A stretch of DNA of 64,000 nucleotides from Karalla daura (lineage: Eukaryota > Chordata > Actinopteri > Chaetodontiformes > Leiognathidae), in assembly GCA_029224185.1 (NCBI GenBank), contig CM055188.1, positions 12,777,497 to 12,841,496 on the forward strand, given 5' to 3'. Made by a program: the position numbers and the translations under genes. The notes beneath the pieces were generated by a model, which was not told where the DNA came from, did not search any database, and was given only the letters and a program-made list of their open reading frames with translations. This document shows positions 45,245 through 55,553 of the stretch, in pieces; position 1 is the stretch's first letter, and every line of letters starts with the position of its first letter.

Positions 45245-47575
45245 CAGGGGTACTCAAATAGAAAGTGAAAAGGTCCACTCACCAAATTTCCAGTCTGTCC
45301 ATGGTCCGAAGCGGTCGCAGTCACAAAATAACGAAAAATCGAACTCCAAACGAAAAGGTAATAAAAACAAGGAACATTTGAACTATGCACAAGGGAAGGG
45401 TTGTTCTATCAATGTGAAAAGTGACACTTCTTCTGTGCCACCAGTTTCCTGAACTTGGGCACAAAAGGTGTGAGTGCCAAGCGTAGGCACTGGTGCAAAT
45501 GTTCATCGGTTAGTTTGCCCCTGTATTGATTTTTCACCATTGTCAGTGTAGAAAATGCTGACTCACAAGAGTACGTCGATGGAAACATTGTCAGTATCTG
45601 CAGGGCCATTTTCTGCAAAACACCTGCAGGGGCCAACTTTGTCCAGAAGGTGGCAGGGTCACAGAGAGATTCCTGCAGAGCAAGGTTTTCTTGAAGATCA
45701 ATCAGCTCTGATTGTAGAGTGGCAACACTAACCCATGGGCAGACCTTCAGGGCTTCATGTGAGAATTCTGTCACATTTCTCACCAGGAATGGGTTTTCAA
45801 TGAACAGCAAGACCTGTTTTCCCAGGGGGAAATCTCCAAACCTGGTTTCAAAACTTTCAATCAACAAAGGAATTCCACATAATTGTAGTGTTGTGTGTCT
45901 GAAGCTTGGCTTTTTAGATTTGGGAAGTGAAGCATGCTCCCCTCCTGAAGGTCACTTTTGAAGATTTCCAGCTTCCACGAATCGCTGACATGAGGTTACA
46001 CACTGTGTTATTTCTGCCCTAGACCTTCACATTTAAATAATTGGGCAGTGATGTCGGTCAGAAATGCAGCAATTTGCATTTTTTCATTGTTTTGGAGAAA
46101 ATCCACATATGGCTTTGCTTTTGGGCTGGACTGATTTAGTAAAAAGGTTTCCAACTCCTTCCTCAGTGCCCAAAAACGCTCCAACACTTTCCCCTTACTA
46201 AGCCACCTGACATTATTGTGAAGAAGTAAATCATCAAATTCTGCATCCACCTCTGTGAGGAATGTGCGTAGCAAGCGATGCTGCAAAGCTGAAGATGCCC
46301 TCAAAAAATTGATGAGCTTCATCACTGTTGACATAATTTCTGAAAGCTCCTTTCCCAGGCTGGCACACAAAACCATCTGATGAATGACACAGTGGTTTGC
46401 GATGAGGTCAGGGTGGTGTGCCTTCAAGAGGGAGACTAATCCCCTCTCTCTCACAGTCATACTTGGGGCTCCATCAGTAGCAATTGAAACAACATGCTTC
46501 AGGTCTATCCCTTGCTCTTGAAAGATCACTGCCTCTTGTGTGGCCATGGAGTGTTTTCAAACCCAACACGTCTTCAATGAACTCCCCCTTTTCTGCATCA
46601 AAAAATCTGACAAACACCATCAGTTGGGCTTTATCTGTGTTGTCAGTGGATTCGTCCAATGCCAATGAAATGCAATTAGCGTTTTTCACCGCACTATTCA
46701 TTTGGTCCAATAAATCGTCAGCAAGTATTTCTGTTCGCCTCGCTGCAGTGGAATCAGAGAGGGATATTTGGCTTATTTTTTGGGTGATCTCATCTTCTAA
46801 CGGGGTTCCCTCATATAGAGCGATCGCCACTTCACGCATACACTCTTTCACAACTTCGGCGTCAGTGAAGGGCTTTCTGTGCTTGCCCAACACCCATGCG
46901 ACTCGCAGAGAGGCTTCGGTCGTGCGCTCTTGTTGGGTCGCTGACCTGACTATCACAGCACGTGACACTTGATAAGATTCTTGCATTTGTGTGATCTTTC
47001 TGCTTCTTACCGTGGTGTTTTGGGGGTAGTTTTGGTCGAATACTCCATGCTTTGTCTCATAATGACGTTTCACGTTTCCACTTTTGATCAGTGCAACCGT
47101 CTCATTGCAGATTAAACACATTGGTTTCGTGCTCCCCGCTGGCAGCACAAATGCATATTTATCTGTCCACTCCGCCTAAAATTCCCTGTTTTCTGCATCC
47201 ACCTTTCTTTTCTTTTGCTGTTTGGAGCATGCCATTTCTTTTTGTCTCTTGAAGATAAACCGAACAGACAGCAAATAACTCTCACGCGGATCTCATGTTC
47301 GCGGCAACGTGAGTGAGTTGTCATGGTGATGATAAACAATCTCATATTTTTCTTTCTTCACTTGCTCCGAGATTGGCTACGGGCCTTAATGCGGACTAGA
47401 CCAGAAATAGCATGCCATTTATTACGCCTGAAACACTATTTATTATTAATGATAATAATAATAATAATAATGATAACAATAATAATAATTTTTTAAATCC
47501 CGATTTTGTCTGGGTCCGTATGGCATTGTGTTTGGGTCCGTACGCGGACCCCGGTCCGCCATTTGAGTAAGTCTG
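45245..47575 (-). mobile_element. hAT DNA transposon inserted in Pao/BEL pol
   Basis: 2331 bp bounded by exact 8-bp duplications. The terminal inverted repeats CAGGGGTACTCAAAT (45245) and, read from the other end, CAGACTTACTCAAAT (47575) match at 12 of 15 positions. The transposase lies on the - strand, opposite to the host element. The Pao reading frame resumes at once after the right duplication. Confidence 0.93.
45409..47235 (-). pseudogene. hAT transposase, ZBED/BED-finger type, broken
   Basis: Read from ATG at 47235 downward. The Lys/Arg-rich N-terminus runs into a TAG at 47178-47176. A BED-type zinc finger follows (CLICNETVALIKSGNVKRHYE, about 47120-47055), then a long transposase region with LALDESTDNTDKAQLMVFVR. 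A frame change near 46550 leads to DLKHVVSIATDGAPSMT and NHCVIHQMVLC. Another change near 46000 leads to the C-terminal hAT dimerisation block (FPSTYSCESAFSTLTMVKNQ, then GKLTDEHLHQCLRLA). The order and motifs match the ZBED5/FAM200/GTF2IRD2-type hAT family. One stop and two frame breaks make it inactive. Confidence 0.85.
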
Positions 47576-47583
47576 CCCTAGAG
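47576..47583. repeat. 8-bp target site duplication, right
   Basis: CCCTAGAG, identical to 45237-45244. Confidence 0.9.
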
Positions 47584-49278
47584 GTATCCAACTTTGTACT
47601 GTGGTCCGATTCCACTACTGTGTTAACCTGGATACAGGAGCTGACTGAGAACTCTACCTGGCGCTATGTGGATTCAGACAGTAATCCAGCAGATGACCTG
47701 ACTAGAGGGAAATCTTTGCAGGAACTCACAAGTCCCAACCGCTGGTCTCAAGGACCTTCTTTCCTCCTACAAGACCCAACTAGCTGGCCAGAAGGGCCTA
47801 GCCTTAATGTACCTGAGGACCAAGTGGAGCTCCGGAAAACTGCCTTCTGTGGAACTATGGCCACTACTGTAGAGCACCAAGGAGGAACCTCCTCCAGCCC
47901 ACCTACAGCAGGTGACTATCAGCAATCCGAAATCAGAATCCTGCTGCAAGCTCAAACCCAGTCGTTTCCTGAAGATTACAAGCTTCTTGCAGCAGGAAAA
48001 CCAGTGTCTCCTTCAAGTCGCCTCTTCACCTTAGCTCCAGTGATTGAACCGTCATCTGGCTTAATAAGAGTGGGTGGCCGGCTCAGACGATTGGAGGGTC
48101 TGGACGTGCCTATGCACTCTGTTGTCCTGGATGCATCTCATCCAGTTACCCAGCTTCTAATCAAGAAGTACGATAGTGATAGACTTCACCCTGGTACTGA
48201 ACGGATTTTCGCAGAGTTACGGAGGTCATTCTGGATTTTCCGAGGACGAGAGGCAGTTCACAAGCATCAACGTGCCTGTGCGGAGTGTCAACGGTGGCGG
48301 GCTAGGCCGTGTTTTCCCCAGGATGGCGGATATCCCTGCTGCGCGACTCAGATTGCACAAGCCAGCCTTTCATTCCACAGGGGTGGATTATTTCGGGCCC
48401 ATGTGGGTGATGATCGGCAGACGCCAAGAGAAACGTTGGGGAATTATATTCAAGTGCCTCACCACCAGAGCAGTGCACCTGGACCTCCTCAAGAATATGG
48501 ACTCAGATGCCTATCTGATGGCCTTGAGACGGTTCGTGGCCAGAAGAGGCACTCCTGCAGAACTGTGGTCGGATCAAGGAACAAACTTCAAGGGAGCAGA
48601 ACGGGAGCTTCGGGAGGCCTTTGAAAATATGGTGCCGACCTTGCAGGAACAGCTTTCCCGGCAGAAGATCCAGTTCAAATTCAACCCACCGGCAGCTCCA
48701 CAATTTGGTGGTGTTTGGGAACGAGAGGTCAGTTCTGGCAGCACTGTACAAGTGTGTTGGAGCCCAGCCCATGCCTGGGGAGGTATTGCTCACAGTACTC
48801 CTGGAGGGGGAGGCCATTCTCAACGTGAAACCACTAGCCTATGTTTCGGCTGACACCAAACAGTCTGCTCATGGGGCGGCCAGATGACTCCCTTCCTCAA
48901 GTTGTGTATCCTGAGACTGAGATGTTGAGTCGCCGGGGCTGGCGACACTCACAGATCCTGGCTGACCAGTTCTGGGTCAGATTCGTGAGAGAATACCTTC
49001 CCGGACTGCAGACAAGACAGAAATGGCAGTCCTCTGCTCCTGACCTACCAGACAAAGCGGTCATCCTATTGGTGGAACCACAGCCACCACGGGCCCAGTG
49101 GCCTGTTGGGCGTGTAGTTAAGATTCACTGCAGTGATGATGGGTGCATTAGATCAGCTGATGTAAACAATAACGGACACACCTTCACCTGGCCGGTTGCT
49201 CGGTTGGTGATGCTACCCGCCCTTCCCTCGGGAGGAGAAGACTCTCCCCCATATACAGGGCACCCAAAGACTGATTGA
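47584..49278 (+). pseudogene. Pao/BEL pol, RNase H-like region, integrase and C-terminal domain
   Basis: Starts with VLWSDSTTVLTWIQE (RNase H-like), then YVDSDSNPADDLTRGK. The integrase zinc-binding part is near 48180-48300 (LHPGTERIF, HKHQRACAECQRW). A frame break near 48290 leads to the catalytic core with D, D and E visible in FHSTGVDYFGP, LWSDQGTNFKGAE and GVWERE. Further frame breaks near 48730 and 48840 lead to NSLLMGRPDD and a C-terminal domain (DUF5641-like: RWHSQ-type block, FWVRFVREYLPGLQTRQKW, then PVGRVVKIHCSDDGCIRSAD) ending at TGA 49276. Confidence 0.88.
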
Positions 49279-49323
49279 GTAGCCTTTTATTGGAGCAAAT
49301 GTGCTTTTCACATTTGGGGCGTC

Positions 49324-50084
49324 TGTATAAAAGGCTGTCGAATAGACCTGGTGTAGGCTGCACCCCTAGTTTAGAGTTACAGTGACGTCACGACTCCTAG
49401 ACCGGCTTTCTCCAGATTTATCATTCCAGCAGGTCCTCAGCCCTTGATGTGCTCCAGGACATAATTTAGTTGTTAACCACTCCCGGATCCTAGTGCCATG
49501 ATTTAGACACTCAGTCCATGAAGAAGTGAGTACACTTTCTGACTCAGCACAGTTTAGTTATGGCTTGTTAGACCCCATTAAGTTTCTAGGTTTGTGTTGG
49601 TGGTGACTGCTCTTTGTTGTTGTAGGACTACAATACCTGTATTGTTAGTCAATAGTATAACGCGTGTGTGTGTGCCTTGTCTAACTGCTGTCGATACAGT
49701 TAAGTTTCGTTTCGTTTATCATACGCTGCCTGCGGACAAGTCCAGTCCAGCCATGCGCTATCGTTTTTGTAGTTGTATACTCGAACAGTAGATGGCGCTA
49801 TTGACGTGTGCTAGAGCCATAAGCTATACATACCACCATTATAGTCAATGTGTGTGCCTTGATTACATTTGATTGCTTGATGTACATTTTGTCAACTTAT
49901 ATGTATGTTATTGCTATTCCAGAAAACTGTTGCCTGAGCTGAGTTTTTATTAAACACGGCTGCCTTGAAAGCAGACAGAAAAGAGGAATTCTCCTGTCAT
50001 CTTTTCCTGTGTCCTGACCGACACCTATCTTGACTACTGCTTAAATCTTAAACGAATCAGCCCCAGCTGACTACCTCCCTAGCA
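49324..50084 (+). repeat. 3' LTR of Pao/BEL element
   Basis: Starts TGTATAAAAGG right after the G-rich stretch TTTGGGGCG (candidate polypurine tract) and ends CTAGCA. ATTAAA at about 49949 may be its polyadenylation signal. Confidence 0.82.
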
Positions 50085-50089
50085 ACATA

Positions 50090-50844
50090 TATATTTATTT
50101 AATGTGACACGGTACATTATGAATCATAAACATTTACATTTATTAGACCTAGTGTAAGAGTAGACACTGCATAGCCAGCTTGTCATGTACGGCGCGGCTA
50201 TGACGTCATGAAAAAGTGTGGTGGCTGCTGGGAGTTGGAGTTGTGACAGAGCGAAAAAGTAGTAAACCATAATAAAAACAGTTGTGGGGATACCTCTCTG
50301 TGGTATAGCAAGAAAAAGTAACTGTTGCAGTTATAAGCAGTTGACATGTTATATGCAATTTACTCTTTTTTAGACTGCAGGACCTGAGAGTCCAGTAGGG
50401 GGCGCACATAGATTAACCTAGTAGAAGTGTTATACCGGAAGAGAAAAAGACGTTCCTTGCTGTACTACCATGCGGTTGCTGGTGAAGTAAAAGTACCACT
50501 AAAGTCTCTCTGCTGTGTGGACATTCATTCCTTTTTTTTTTATGAAAATGCAATACTCTCCAATGAGTTTTTGGCAGTCATAAGAGCAGTTCAAGAAACC
50601 CTACACCTCGGACGCTTCATTAGTTTAGTTTCGATTCCTGCCTCAGTCTGCAAATAGTAAACACTCACTTGTGTCGCAGACTGAAGAGGGTGCATTCAAA
50701 GTCAGTCGTTTGAAAACCACTTCCTGTGCTTTTTTTTGTTTATTTGTAAGAACTAACAAACAAAAGATCATATCCACTCCCTGAAGGAATAAAAGGAGAC
50801 TATAAGGAAGCGAATTATGTCGGCACAAACGCGAAACAACCCTT
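50090..50844. other. Unassigned stretch
   Basis: Contains a TGACGTCA site near 50201. Both strands lack a recognisable gene or element. Confidence 0.5.
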
Positions 50845-51045
50845 TCGTTTCCATGGTAACACGCCACACACGCGAGGGGGACGTTTATATTTGACGTTTA
50901 GGGGCTTGGCTGGAGCCTGTGCTCTCATGTCCCGGCCAGCCGAGCTGGGGTTTGCATGAGACTGAATGGAGAACCCAGAGCATCAATAAACGGACGCGTG
51001 ACAAATAGTCGGTATTTGACACGTTGGGATGAGAACGGGTTGCAT
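50845..51045 (+). repeat. Dispersed repeat Y, copy 2
   Basis: The left part is the inverted complement of copy 1. The right end, TTGGGATGAGAACGGGTT (51026-51043), is the inverted complement of the left end of copy 3 (61897). The family therefore has a defined terminus. Confidence 0.7.
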
Positions 51046-51601
51046 TATAGGTATTTATCTTGTTTCAGCATTAGACAGGGTTGTTGTCACTCAAATAAAT
51101 GAACTTGGCTTCACTCCACCGCTGGAATACAGCTCTGGCTTGCTGTTTATGTTTAAAATTTAGAAAATAGGCTATATGTCACGTCTTCTGCTGCATTTCA
51201 GTTCAACCAGCATGTTAACTTCAGGTTACCGGTATCCTTGGCTTTAACTTGGCTGCAGCATGAGGCAGGAATAAGATGCAAACCTTAAAAGTATACATGA
51301 GCATTTAAGCTTGTATCGCTGATGATTATGGATTTAGAAGTATGATACTCTTAAATTATTAATAACACTTGACAGAGAAATAGGTAGATATCCCCTCACC
51401 ACCACATACAACTACCCCTTAAATTACTGACATATCACAACAATCCAGGATTAGTGTTGCCACCTGTCCTGGTTTTCCCTTATTGTCTGACATTTTCATG
51501 GATTGCTGCGGGAGAAAAAAATTCTCCTGGAACACTGAATGTCCATTTTTTTCTCTATGGTGCGTAAAATGTGTTTTTTTCTGTATTTGTGTGTAGCGCA
51601 T

Positions 51602-51631
51602 CGCTGTTAGTCCAGGGAGGGACTAACAGCG
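51602..51631. repeat. 12-bp perfect inverted repeat
   Basis: CGCTGTTAGTCC at 51602-51613 and its reverse complement at 51620-51631, with a 6-bp loop. Confidence 0.85.
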
Positions 51632-51788
51632 GCTAACAATGATCCTGACAAGGATCATAACTACTTTAGATGTAGCTGCAGGCTTAACATAAGCATTTTA
51701 ATGAGTGTAGCTGGAGCCTGATGGAGTATTTACCTGGAGAAAACCCCCAAACTCCTGGTCTTTGTGGTGGAAGGGAAAATCAATTCCA

Positions 51789-52070
51789 TTAAAACAGTGA
51801 AGGCACGACTGCTTTCCTCAGCAGCCACCGTCCTGCTATTTCTTCCACAGCGAAATACATACTGCAAACCCGGACACCGTTGGTTACAGTGAAGTTGTCC
51901 CGGCGAATAGCGACCATCCACTTTCTTATTGTTTCAGGATCAGCAGACACAGAGTGAAAGCTAATGACTGAGCTATATGTGTGCGATGCCTGACATAACG
52001 GGACACAACAATGTTCCTCTGTAGAGCTACAAGTGACTTTCTGAAGTTTTAATTTCCTCTGCTGAGCCAT
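51789..52070 (-). pseudogene. THAP-domain fragment (transposase N-terminus)
   Basis: ATG at 52070 (MAQQRK). It shows the THAP C2CH pattern: CCVPLC, SFHSVSADPETIRKWMVAIR, VCSMYF, and the closing LLRKAVVPSLF, which resembles the AVPS/T-F end of THAP domains. The usual histidine in CSxHF is tyrosine here, so a zinc ligand is lost. No catalytic domain follows before the stop. It is either a decayed transposase exon or a domesticated fragment, and decay is more likely. Confidence 0.7.
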
Positions 52071-52617
52071 CAGCAAGATTTGCCATACAATTTAAATAAT
52101 CCACTGTTGTTACCGGAAGTAACAGCGCTGGCTGAGAATCTAGCGGAAATACGTCATCAATTGGTCTGGCATATACCCTATTGTCCAGCAGCTCGCTCTG
52201 CTATATCACTTTATATCTCAGCTAAAGAAGCTGTGGTCTTTGTTCTATGTGTGGATAATAATTGACTTTTATGTCATTGTTCTCAGTTTGAATCAGATGT
52301 GACCTTCAGTAATGGTTGCAAAGATTGGATAGCTGTTGTTCATGGGACTGTTCAGCAAACAATAAAAAGGACAAAAGTCCACCTGATCTCACCCTTACAT
52401 GGTGCAAGCACACATTAAATAATTTCAAAAATCCTGACACCATGTTATTACTTAGATAGAAAACATTCCTGATCAGCGCCTATTCTTCAGGTAGTTACCC
52501 TTACATGACCCTAAATTGATCGTAGTGCTCCATGTCATAGTGCGCCGCTAGTTTACTTCATCATAGCTGATTAATACCCAATACAATGATTTGTTTGACA
52601 GCTGTTGATCAAAAGCA

Positions 52618-53735
52618 GCTTTACCAGTGACTTTAATGATAAGTGTACTGTATCATAGATATATATAATCGTCCAAAACTCATGTGCCAGTATGCTGACT
52701 CAATTCATTCATCTTAACAAAATCCAAGCATTAAAAATGTTAAATGAAAACTGCTAAACTGTTTTAAAAAACAACGGCACCTGAATGGAGATCCTATCTG
52801 TGTTTTCTTGTCCATGCCTCAAGCAAGTCCATCCCTCCATCCTCTCAAAGATGTAGGACACCTGATACTAACCCTTTATGCAAAATATTTGTATAAAGTT
52901 TTGTTTTTGCCTTCTGTTTCCAACCACTTTAATAAGATAGACCCAGATACGATGGATACGTCCTGAGTATTTGTGATGTTGTCTGTTGTGCGGGGTGTTT
53001 TCTTTAATGACTGAGTATTGCTCTTTATATTGCTCTCTCTCGACTTCAGTGTGTGTATACTTGTGGGTGTAGGGTCCGTGTGTGTGTGTGTGTGTGTGCG
53101 TGTGTGGGGGTGTTTTACAGTACATTCACACAGCTGACATTCACAGCTGGCTTTACCAGTGCCTTTAATGATAGGCGTACTGTATTATTGATACAATATG
53201 TTTGTCCAAAGCTCATGTGCCAGTATGCTGACTCAATTCAAGTTTATCTTAATAAAATCCAAGCATTAAAAATGTTAACTGAAAACTGCTAAACTGTTTT
53301 TCTGAATCTTAAAAGGTGTTTCTAAAACAATGGCACCTGAATGGAGACCCTATCTGTGTTTTCTTGTCCATGCCTCAAGGGTGTCATCAATGTCGCAGGA
53401 ACTCCTGTTCATTCCTCCATCCTTTCAAAGACGTAGGACACCTGATACTAACCCTTCATGCAAAGCATTTGTCAAAAGTTTTGTTTTTGCCTTCCGTTTC
53501 CAACCACTTTAAGAAGATAGACCCAGATACGATGGATACGTCCTGAGTATTTGTGATGTTGTCTGTTGTGGGGGGGTGTTTTATTAAATGACTGAGTTTT
53601 GCTCTTTATATTGTTCTCTCTCTACTTCAGTGTGTGTATACTTGTGGGTGTAGGGTGTACGGTGTGTATGTGTGTGCGTGTGTGTTTGTGTGTGTGTGTG
53701 TGTGGGGGGGTTTACAGTACATTCACACAGCTGAC
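52618..53735. repeat. Tandem duplication of about 530 bp
   Basis: 52618-53147 and 53148-53735 are close copies (GCTTTACCAGTG..., CCAAGCATTAAAAATGTTAA, GATACGATGGATACGTCCTG, TGTGTGTATACTTGTGGGTG), each ending with a TG-rich stretch and ACAGCTGACATT. Small indels distinguish them, notably about 50 bp around 52820 against 53380. Confidence 0.85.
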
Positions 53736-53870
53736 ATTATTGTCTAAGTGGCAGTTGATGTTGCAAAATCTCAATGTAAAACTTTCATCTTATGTGTTTC
53801 AAGTCCTCAGGGAGAGACAAAGCCTGCTGAGGTATTCACCTGCAGTGATCCCTACCTCTCATCGGGCTGA

Positions 53871-55320
53871 GGGCCAACTCACACACATTCTTTAGCTTTC
53901 CTAAGTAGATAAACACACAACCAGTAAAACAACTGCTGCTGGCACCTTTGTCACTGCTGTTAAGAGAGAACAAATACACAGTATGGAAATGACTTGTTGA
54001 AGCACAATTCCCATCTCTGGTGGTAAACCCATATACATGAGTTACAGAGGGTAGCGAGACTGTATGAGAACAAACTTGTGTGGGTTGCAATGCATGCATC
54101 TAGTACAGTATCCTTCGACGCCCTCCACATACTCCCCATACTCCTCACTCTGTTCTATGTTAAATATTTCTAACCTTGTGATTGCCTGACTGCTCAGTAT
54201 TAACAGGTTGGCTGGAGTCTTTGTGCATTCTCCCCTCCTGGACCCCATGGACACTATGCTATATCTAGGACCCGCTCAATGGCCCTACCTCTGCCTACTG
54301 CTGCTATTGTGCTATTTGTAACTTTAAGCATACCTGCAAACTGTTTTGATTATGCTTGTGTAACCGGATGTTGAACTCTGCGTTTCTGCGATTTCTGGTA
54401 AATGATGACCCGCAAGGCGATCCACACAATCTTTTATTGCTCCATTCCTCCATTCATAACCAAATCAAACAGAAAACAAACAAATTCAGTATTAGAGCCA
54501 TGGACGAATCCTAGCTTGACAGCAGGAATACAAAGTGGGATTTGTCGTGCCACATGTGGCACGACAAGAAATTGTAAATAATATTGTTGCAAAAGTCATC
54601 TTACAAAAAACCCACAAAGAATATTCATAAAATAAAAACAGACATAACAAATGCAAATAAACATATAGATTACATTTCTGAATGTTAATAATCCAACATA
54701 TTGTTTTTTCAGTTAACACGACACAATTTACCTCGATTCATAACCAAATCAAACAGGAGGAAAGAGGGGGGTAGAGACAGGAAAAGGCAAGGGGGGAAGA
54801 GGGGGGGCTACCAAGACCCTCACAGCAGTGTACCAGTGCAAATGAAAACTATAATACAAGTTAAATCTGTAGTGCAATTGTATATATATATAAAATAGTG
54901 ATAAATATGTTACACTTGCCTGCCCGTGCTGGGTGAAGGATCTATTCTTTGTCTCTCATGGTGCGATTTCTCACATTTTGTCTCTGTCAGGGGTTTTGTT
55001 GAGAGTTTTTCCTTAGCTGTTGTTAGGGCAGGGGGTGCTCACTGTATTGTTGAATCTGTGTATGTTGAACTTGGTGCCTTTCTTGAAAAGGCCTGAAAAA
55101 AACCCCAACCTATTGTTCTTTGTAATAATAATGACAATAATAATAATAATCGTCAGTTGATTGATTGATTTTATATAGAGCTGTGTTTTTACAGGATTAG
55201 AGGGAAACCTCATCCTCGTTTTATTATACACAGCACAGTATGCAACTCCGATAGATACGATTTCTGCTGTGAAAATATAGCGTTTGTTTATTCATTGGTG
55301 TCATACACACTTTAAGCCGC
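53871..55320. other. Unassigned stretch upstream of Ig gene 2
   Basis: No gene seen. A 26-bp palindrome is at 54542-54567, a purine-rich run at 54760-54810 and an (ATA)n run near 55120-55150. Confidence 0.5.
54542..54567. repeat. 26-bp perfect palindrome
   Basis: A perfect inverted repeat without spacer, centred on CACATGTG with GTCGTGC/GCACGAC arms. Confidence 0.9.
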
Positions 55321-55486
55321 ATGATCGATATTTCGAGACAGTTGCGCGGTGGAGAGAAGGAGCCAAGAAGACTTCTATGTGTGTACGTCTATAGTCGTCA
55401 ATGCTGAGAAACCGAAAGTAACTGAGCGAGTCCGTGAGACGCAGCTGCAGCGCAGTCAGTCCGTCAGTCTGACAGCTTCCTCGGCG

Positions 55487-55553
55487 ATGGATCTGCTTCT
55501 CATCTTCCTCTGTCTCCTCGTCTGGCCAGGAATCAGCTGTGCTCAACAATACA
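55487..55553 (+). CDS. Ig gene 2, signal peptide exon
   Basis: ATG at 55487, donor GTAAGA at 55554, 67 bp. The preceding leader is shared with gene 1. Confidence 0.88.

Larger units (their letters stand above)
44129..50089 (+). mobile_element. Pao/BEL LTR retrotransposon with 5-bp target duplication, internally deleted
   Basis: The element (44134-50084) is flanked by ACATA at 44129-44133 and 50085-50089, the 5-bp duplication typical of Pao/BEL. The 3' LTR is 49324-50084 (761 bp, TG...CA). Only the first 210 bp of the 5' LTR remain (44134-44343), joined directly to mid reverse transcriptase, so the rest of the LTR, gag, protease and the RT start are gone. The two LTR copies differ at roughly 5 percent of sites over 200 bp, many at CpG. 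A hAT element sits inside at 45245-47575. Confidence 0.88.
51050..53870. mobile_element. Dispersed element X, copy 3, with THAP reading frame
   Basis: Shares 51050-51150 with 23634-23730, 52180-52430 with 25990-26250 and 29570-29820, and 53735-53850 with 27085-27180. It carries a THAP-domain frame on the - strand at 51789-52070 and an internal tandem duplication. THAP domains at the N-terminus are known in P-element-like and Kolobok-like transposases. The element class is inference; no DDE domain or terminal repeats were found. Confidence 0.6.
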
